Source: Ruegeria_C sp041537905 (GTDB taxonomy: Bacteria; Pseudomonadota; Alphaproteobacteria; Rhodobacterales; Rhodobacteraceae). Taken from it: DNA of 64,000 nt. A program made the position numbers and the translations under genes. Each line of letters starts with the position of its first letter. The stretch's first letter is position 1. The stretch lies in assembly GCF_041537905.1 (NCBI RefSeq), contig NZ_JBGRUO010000012.1:80862-144861 (forward strand). The letters run 5' to 3'. A model generated the notes under the pieces. That model was not told the DNA's origin. It made no database searches and saw only the letters and a program-made list of their open reading frames with translations. Shown one piece after another: positions 60,169 to 64,000 of this stretch.

Positions 60169-62100
60169 ATGGCACGAGTAGCTCCAACACAGCAAACGTC
60201 CAAGGCATTTGGTCCCTTGCTTGAAAGTGTTCACTGGGCGGACCAGACAATTACATACAGTTTCCCGAGCGATGGGGCGTTACTCACTTGGCTCGAACCG
60301 GCAGAAAGTGGAACTCTTCAAAAATTAACCCCAGGACAGCAACAAGTCGTGCGGTCGAACCTGGACGCAATTTCGGGTTTCACTAACCTGAAATTTGTGG
60401 AGGTGGAAGAAACTGAAAACACCGAAGCCACTCTTAGATACATGGTCGAACCAGTTGAGTATCGCAGTTACATAAATGCGCCTTACGAGGCACCAGGTGG
60501 AGGAGATGCTTATCTGCCTCTAAGGACCTTTGCTCCAGCAGCAGGCAGTAATGATTATGCTGATATTCTTAAGGTGCTTGGATATGCATTGGGCCTTAAG
60601 GATGGGGCTTATGTGCAGGGTTTTGCGGGTTCAGAATTTGATAGTCCCGAGTTCACCTCTCGTACGTCATCTGAGTACGCTGGGGACTCTTCTCCGCATA
60701 TTTCCAGCTTCTTAACAATTGATGGACCGCAATCTTTCATGCAGCTTGATATTGCGGCTCTACAGTACCTCTATGGCGCGAACTACTCCACCTCAGGCGA
60801 GGTCTGGAGCGGTGACACCATCTATAGCTTCAATCCAAGTACTGGCGAGATGATGATCAACGGTGAGGGTCAGGGCACACCCGCCGGTAACAGGATTTTC
60901 CGAACGATCTGGGATGGTCATGGCAACGACACTTATGATCTGAGCAATTATGCAACGAAACTTCAGGTCGATTTGAGGCCGGGCGCCTTTTCCACATTTT
61001 CCGAGGCTCAGCTGGCGCGTCTTGATAGGTTCGCGGATGACCCTATCCCGCTTGCGGCTGGCAATGTGGCAAATGCTCTTCTGGTAGATGGCGATACTCG
61101 CGCTCTGATTGAAAATGCAATTGGCGGTAGTGGTAGCGACCGTATTGTTGGCAACCAGGCAAACAACATCCTGAACGGCGGAACCGGTAACGACACGCTG
61201 AACGGTTTCAAGGGTGCGGACCGTTTGATCGGTGGGCAGGGCAACGACAGTTTGCTCGGCGGGCTTGGCAACGACCGGCTTTGGGGCGCCGATGATCACG
61301 ACCGGTTATCGGGTGGAGACGGGCTGGATCGCCTTTATGGCGGCGCCGGGAACGACACCCTGCTGGGTGACGATGGCAATGACGTGATACTTGCTGGCCA
61401 CGGGGTGGACCTGCTTGCCGGTGGCAACGGAGATGACCGCTTGTCCGGGCTTCAGGGGCGGGACCGCCTTCATGGTGGTGCCGGAAAAGACACCTTGCTG
61501 GGTGACGATGGCAACGACGTCATTTTTGCCGGCCATGGGGTGGACGTGCTTGCCGGGGGTAACGGGCATGACGAATTGTTGGGGCTTCAGGGACGGGACT
61601 ATCTGTATGGCGGCGCCGGGAACGACACCCTGCTGGGCGGTGACGGCAATGACGTGATGCGTGCCGGCCATGGGATGGACGTGCTTGGTGGCGGCAATGG
61701 ACACGACCGGCTGTTCGGGCTTGAGGGACGGGACACTCTCGAGGGAGGGGCAGGTAACGACGTTATCACCGGTGGGATCGGAGCGGATCAGCTTTATGGC
61801 GGTTTGGGAGCGGATCGTTTTGAATTCACGTCAGCCTCCGACAGCAACAGCGCCAATGGGATCGACAAGATCCACGACTTTACGGTCGCGGTGGATGTGA
61901 TCGACCTGTCCGCCCTGTTCGAGGGGCAGGCAACGCTGGTTCTCGGTGGCGATTTCGCGCAAGGCGCGGCGTCGGTGCGCACGTTCGATCAGGCAGGCAC
62001 CACGATTGTCGAGGCGGATATCAACGCCAATGGCATCGCGAATTTCAGGCTGGAATTTACAAGCGCTTTGCAACTGTCCGAAGCGGATTTCCTCTTGTAA
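60169..62100 (+). CDS. RTX serralysin-family protein with inactivated catalytic site (pseudo-protease)
   Basis: This 643-aa protein aligns with the intact M10 metalloprotease at 62763, but at the zinc site HExxHxxGLxH reads K135-V136-x-x-Y139-x-x-G142-L143-x-D145. The zinc-site Tyr is S167 and the Met-turn position is R165. Conserved structural parts remain: YSFPS near 30, MQLDIAALQYLYGAN (191-205) and WDGHGNDTYDLSNYAT. From about residue 325 there are RTX GGxGxDxLx repeats, then the M10 C-terminal domain (GADRFEF...DFLL), a type I secretion signal. A secreted, Ca-binding, non-proteolytic protein is expected. ATG 60169 has AAGG upstream. The first ~600 bp are AT-richer than the rest. Confidence 0.85.
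   Translation: MARVAPTQQTSKAFGPLLESVHWADQTITYSFPSDGALLTWLEPAESGTLQKLTPGQQQVVRSNLDAISGFTNLKFVEVEETENTEATLRYMVEPVEYRSYINAPYEAPGGGDAYLPLRTFAPAAGSNDYADILKVLGYALGLKDGAYVQGFAGSEFDSPEFTSRTSSEYAGDSSPHISSFLTIDGPQSFMQLDIAALQYLYGANYSTSGEVWSGDTIYSFNPSTGEMMINGEGQGTPAGNRIFRTIWDGHGNDTYDLSNYATKLQVDLRPGAFSTFSEAQLARLDRFADDPIPLAAGNVANALLVDGDTRALIENAIGGSGSDRIVGNQANNILNGGTGNDTLNGFKGADRLIGGQGNDSLLGGLGNDRLWGADDHDRLSGGDGLDRLYGGAGNDTLLGDDGNDVILAGHGVDLLAGGNGDDRLSGLQGRDRLHGGAGKDTLLGDDGNDVIFAGHGVDVLAGGNGHDELLGLQGRDYLYGGAGNDTLLGGDGNDVMRAGHGMDVLGGGNGHDRLFGLEGRDTLEGGAGNDVITGGIGADQLYGGLGADRFEFTSASDSNSANGIDKIHDFTVAVDVIDLSALFEGQATLVLGGDFAQGAASVRTFDQAGTTIVEADINANGIANFRLEFTSALQLSEADFLL
61251..61394 (+). repeat. 144-bp perfect direct repeat, copy 1 (RTX region)
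   Basis: This stretch is identical base for base to 63857-64000 (offset 2606 bp). It codes for the RTX segment LLGGLGNDRLWGADDHDRLSG onward in both serralysin genes. The second copy reaches the window edge, so the true length is at least 144 bp. Confidence 0.95.
61327..61731 (+). repeat. Three tandem 135-bp (45-aa) RTX super-repeats
   Basis: Units start at 61327, 61462 and 61597, with a degenerate fourth from 61732. Each encodes five RTX-like nonapeptides with the order GGAGxDTLLG, DGNDVxxAG, HGxDxLxGG, NGxDxLxGL, xGRDxLxGG. The strict 135-bp period shows that this part of the gene grew by tandem duplication of a five-nonapeptide block. Confidence 0.92.
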
Positions 62101-62145
62101 CCTGCTCAGTGCGTTGCGCGGTGCGGGATGACATGTGGATATAGC

Positions 62146-62243
62146 CAAAGCGGTTGGCGAGAACGCGATCCACGGCTTGGACGCACCGGAAACCGCCGCG
62201 GTTGAGATCGCCTGTTTCTTCGGGTATCGAACTGGTCGGCTAA
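62146..62243 (+). pseudogene. Frameshifted 3' fragment of ndk (copy 2)
   Basis: This fragment matches the last ~95 bp of ndk (59605-59703). It keeps the active-site region (VGEN.IHG.DAPETAAVEIA) but lacks the first 108 codons, and a 2-bp deletion in the TTCTTC(TC)GGG segment shifts the frame before the former stop. No start codon or ribosome-binding site serves it, so it is a duplication scar. Confidence 0.9.
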
Positions 62244-62572
62244 CCCCGCCGCTCGATCACTCCAATCGCATCAAGGGCCGCTTCGAATTCGGAGCGGCCT
62301 TTGTCGTAGGAGGAGGCCACCAGCGCGTCGAAGCGTTTGCGCAGCTCGGCCTTTTCCTTGCCCTTGCAGTCGTTCCACGGACGCCCCTGCAGGGCCATGA
62401 CCAGCACGTAATAGCCAATGAAATGCGGCTTGCTGCCGGTCCTCAGCAGCATCGCATAGGCCGCATCTGCGCCCAGGTCGCGCAGTTCTTCGGCGCTGTG
62501 AATACCTGCCCGCGCGCAGGCTTGTTCATAGGCCGGGCCAAGATTGCGGATCGAGGAAACAGGGTTTGACAT
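62240..62572 (-). CDS. TfoX/Sxy C-terminal domain protein
   Basis: This 110-aa protein consists only of the helix-hairpin-helix-like TfoX C-terminal domain: SSIRNLGPAYEQACARAGIHSAEELRDLGADAAYAMLL at the N terminus, then FIGYYVLVMALQGRPWND. Stand-alone C-terminal-domain proteins are common in alphaproteobacteria and are not proven competence regulators. The ATG at 62572 (residues MSNPVSS) is chosen by similarity to the start retained in the broken copy. It is the intact member of the duplicated pair. Confidence 0.85.
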   Translation of the reverse strand: MSNPVSSIRNLGPAYEQACARAGIHSAEELRDLGADAAYAMLLRTGSKPHFIGYYVLVMALQGRPWNDCKGKEKAELRKRFDALVASSYDKGRSEFEAALDAIGVIERRG

Positions 62573-62762
62573 GGGGCGACCATATTTTGGCGCGGAACCC
62601 ATGTCACGTGCAAGTATCGCGCAGAGATTTCACTTAAATTCCCTCATATCGCCATATCTCATATTCACATCTTGGGCGAACAGGCAGTAAAAGGCTTGCG
62701 TTAACGTTGAATAAGAGCGTGCCTTGGCCGGTATCCGCCAAAGCTCTGGAGCAGTATCGATT
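62573..62762. other. Intergenic leader of the second serralysin gene
   Basis: This 190-bp AT-richer spacer between divergent genes should carry the promoter of the protease gene. It shares short words with the spacer before the first serralysin gene (GTTAACGT and GGCAGTAA in both), so the two leaders may be related. No promoter is called. Confidence 0.35.
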
Positions 62763-64000
62763 ATGAGTACCACCATTTACACCCCGTCATCCTCTGAAGT
62801 GTTTGATCCATGGCTGTTTCATTCTCATTGGAATGTCAGGGAAGCGGGCAAAACCTATACCCCTTCAAACGCGCCGGGACTGAACGTTCTGGAATATAGT
62901 TTTCCCAACGCTGCAACGATAGCGCGCGCCTATGACAATGACCCGGACTACGTCGGGCTGTCTTCCGCCCCGGCTGACGTACGGCTGGCCGTCGCTGATG
63001 CCTTTGCCGAAATCGCCAGCTTTACCAATATTTCGATCTCGCAAAGCAACAGCGTAAACGCCCCGATTCAGGTCGCCACAGACCCGGCAGTTGGCGGTGG
63101 ATATGCATTTTTGCCAGGCAATTTTCGACTGGCTGGCAATATCGGACTCGGGAGGGATGTGACAAATCCTGTGCCCGGAAACGAGGCCTATCTCATCATC
63201 ATACATGAAATCGGCCATGCGATGGGGCTTGAACATGGCCATGAATACCCGGCATTTGTGGCAAGCGGGTTTGACAGTCAGGATTACACCGTCGTCACCT
63301 ATACGGACTATGTCGGGGATACGAATACGTTTTCCTTTGACACCGGGCATATAGACTGGCCGCAATCCTACATGCAGCTCGACATCGCGGCGATGCAGTT
63401 CCTGTATGGCGCGAATTACGCGCGTTCCGGCGAAGTCTGGAGCGGCGACACCACCTACAGCTTCAATCCCAATACGGGCGAGATGTCGATCAACGGTCAG
63501 GGGCAGGGCGCGCCTGCGGGCAACCGGATTTTTCGCACGATCTGGGATGGCGACGGCAATGACACCTATGATCTGAGCAATTATGCGGCACATCTTCGGG
63601 TCGATCTGAGCCCCGGCGCGTTCTCGACCTTTTCGCAGGCGCAGCTGTCCGATCTCGATAGATTTTCGAGCGATCCTGATCGGACTGCAATAGGCAATGT
63701 GGCAAATGCCAGACTGGTCGAAGGGGACACCCGGGCGCTGATCGAAAACGCGATTGGCGGTAGCGGAAACGATGCCGTTAAGGGAAATCAGGCGGCCAAC
63801 CGGTTGGAAGGCGGCGCCGGAAACGATGCCATCAACGGAGCAGAGGGCAACGACGCTTTGCTCGGCGGGCTTGGCAACGACCGGCTTTGGGGCGCCGATG
63901 ATCACGACCGGTTATCGGGTGGAGACGGGCTGGATCGCCTTTATGGCGGCGCCGGGAACGACACCCTGCTGGGTGACGATGGCAATGACGTGATACTTGC
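62763..64000 (+). CDS. RTX serralysin-type metalloprotease (M10), partial
   Basis: The gene is open to the right edge (412 complete codons). The catalytic zinc motif is intact: H148-E149-x-x-H152-x-x-G-x-x-H158 within IIHEIGHAMGLEHGHE, and the zinc-site Tyr is Y180 (YTVVTY). The usual Met-turn methionine is V178. MQLDIAAMQFLYGANY and WDGDGNDTYDLSNYA follow. RTX repeats begin near residue 335 with a segment identical in DNA to the first serralysin gene. No signal peptide is present, consistent with type I secretion. ATG 62763 has GGAG 11 nt upstream, a long spacing. Confidence 0.88.
   Translation, partial: MSTTIYTPSSSEVFDPWLFHSHWNVREAGKTYTPSNAPGLNVLEYSFPNAATIARAYDNDPDYVGLSSAPADVRLAVADAFAEIASFTNISISQSNSVNAPIQVATDPAVGGGYAFLPGNFRLAGNIGLGRDVTNPVPGNEAYLIIIHEIGHAMGLEHGHEYPAFVASGFDSQDYTVVTYTDYVGDTNTFSFDTGHIDWPQSYMQLDIAAMQFLYGANYARSGEVWSGDTTYSFNPNTGEMSINGQGQGAPAGNRIFRTIWDGDGNDTYDLSNYAAHLRVDLSPGAFSTFSQAQLSDLDRFSSDPDRTAIGNVANARLVEGDTRALIENAIGGSGNDAVKGNQAANRLEGGAGNDAINGAEGNDALLGGLGNDRLWGADDHDRLSGGDGLDRLYGGAGNDTLLGDDGNDVIL
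63857..64000 (+). repeat. 144-bp perfect direct repeat, copy 2 (RTX region)
   Basis: Identical to 61251-61394 and cut by the window edge. The surrounding parts of the two genes differ at many positions, so the identity here is local. Confidence 0.95.

Larger units (their letters stand above)
62146..62572. repeat. Direct duplication, copy 2 (ndk fragment plus tfoX-C)
   Basis: This is the counterpart of 59605-59996. The left end of homology (inside ndk, about 62146) marks the upstream junction of the tandem duplication; the serralysin gene that follows is the other duplicated part. Confidence 0.9.

Noticed and set aside
61327..61731. Tandem repeats considered as a CRISPR array
   Set aside because: The repeats are contiguous, 135 bp long, without spacers, and in frame within an RTX protein.
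62865..63905. A 346-codon minus-strand frame opposite the second serralysin
   Set aside because: The plus-strand frame holds the complete HExxHxxGLxH motif and RTX repeats; the antisense frame is a by-product, with a matching shadow opposite the first serralysin.

Overview
The window looks like a stretch of chromosome from a marine alphaproteobacterium of the Rhodobacteraceae (Roseobacter group, Ruegeria-like). This is inferred from gene order and gene content. The supporting orders are argS - SPOR protein - nagZ - scpA - scpB, rpmF - plsX - fabH - ihfA - merR, prfA - prmC - DUF4167, and lptF - lptG - lptD - surA - pdxA - ksgA. The supporting genes are a DksA with only one of the four zinc cysteines, a DUF2927 lipoprotein, a cysteine-poor Fur/Mur regulator, an OlsB/GlsB-type N-acyltransferase, and secreted RTX serralysins. 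Base composition is high GC, falling only in a few patches.

Layout. 1-7.0 kb: a truncated DUF2927 lipoprotein, GNAT acetyltransferase, MoxR ATPase, DksA, FAD monooxygenase, exonuclease III, ErpA, dGTPase and a small periplasmic protein. 7.1-12.8 kb: argS, then a tightly packed SPOR / nagZ / scpA / scpB operon (cell division, peptidoglycan recycling, condensin). 12.8-19.6 kb: dCTP deaminase, tRNA-Pro(GGG), a MerR-like regulator, ihfA, fabH, plsX, rpmF and DUF177, then BamE and the aminolipid N-acyltransferase. 19.6-30.2 kb: ABC-F ATPase, a low-GC patch with a hypothetical gene, sugar acetyltransferase, SDR, Usp, tyrS, anmK, desaturase, cupin, SelO and an EEP-family protein. 30.3-42.7 kb: Fur/Mur, DMT exporter, enolase, a small lipoprotein, an overlapping nucleoside hydrolase / GrpB / GNAT set, mazG, an amidohydrolase plus two ureohydrolases (agmatinase-like and guanidinobutyrase-like), prfA and prmC. 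42.9-59.2 kb: DUF4167, the outer-membrane biogenesis operon (lptF to ksgA), pepA-holC, a methyltransferase, an aspartic protease, MarC / ACT / ABC-F and an MFS exporter. 59.3-64 kb: ndk, followed by a tandemly duplicated locus.

The most unusual region is 59.6-64 kb. A segment holding the 3' end of ndk, a convergent TfoX-C-domain gene and an RTX serralysin gene is present twice in tandem, and the copies have decayed reciprocally. Copy 1 keeps ndk intact but has a broken tfoX-C gene. Copy 2 keeps tfoX-C intact but has only a frameshifted ndk tail. The copy-1 serralysin has lost every catalytic and zinc-binding residue (HExxHxxGLxH has become KVxxYxxGLxD, and the zinc-site Tyr is Ser) but retains its RTX repeats and type I secretion end, so it looks like a secreted pseudo-protease. 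The copy-2 serralysin keeps the zinc site but has Val where the Met-turn methionine is expected. It runs off the right edge. Despite divergent N-terminal domains, the two genes share at least 144 bp of identical DNA in the RTX region, which suggests recent sequence homogenisation.

Most other genes are core housekeeping functions. Start sites were chosen from ribosome-binding sites and stop/start overlaps.
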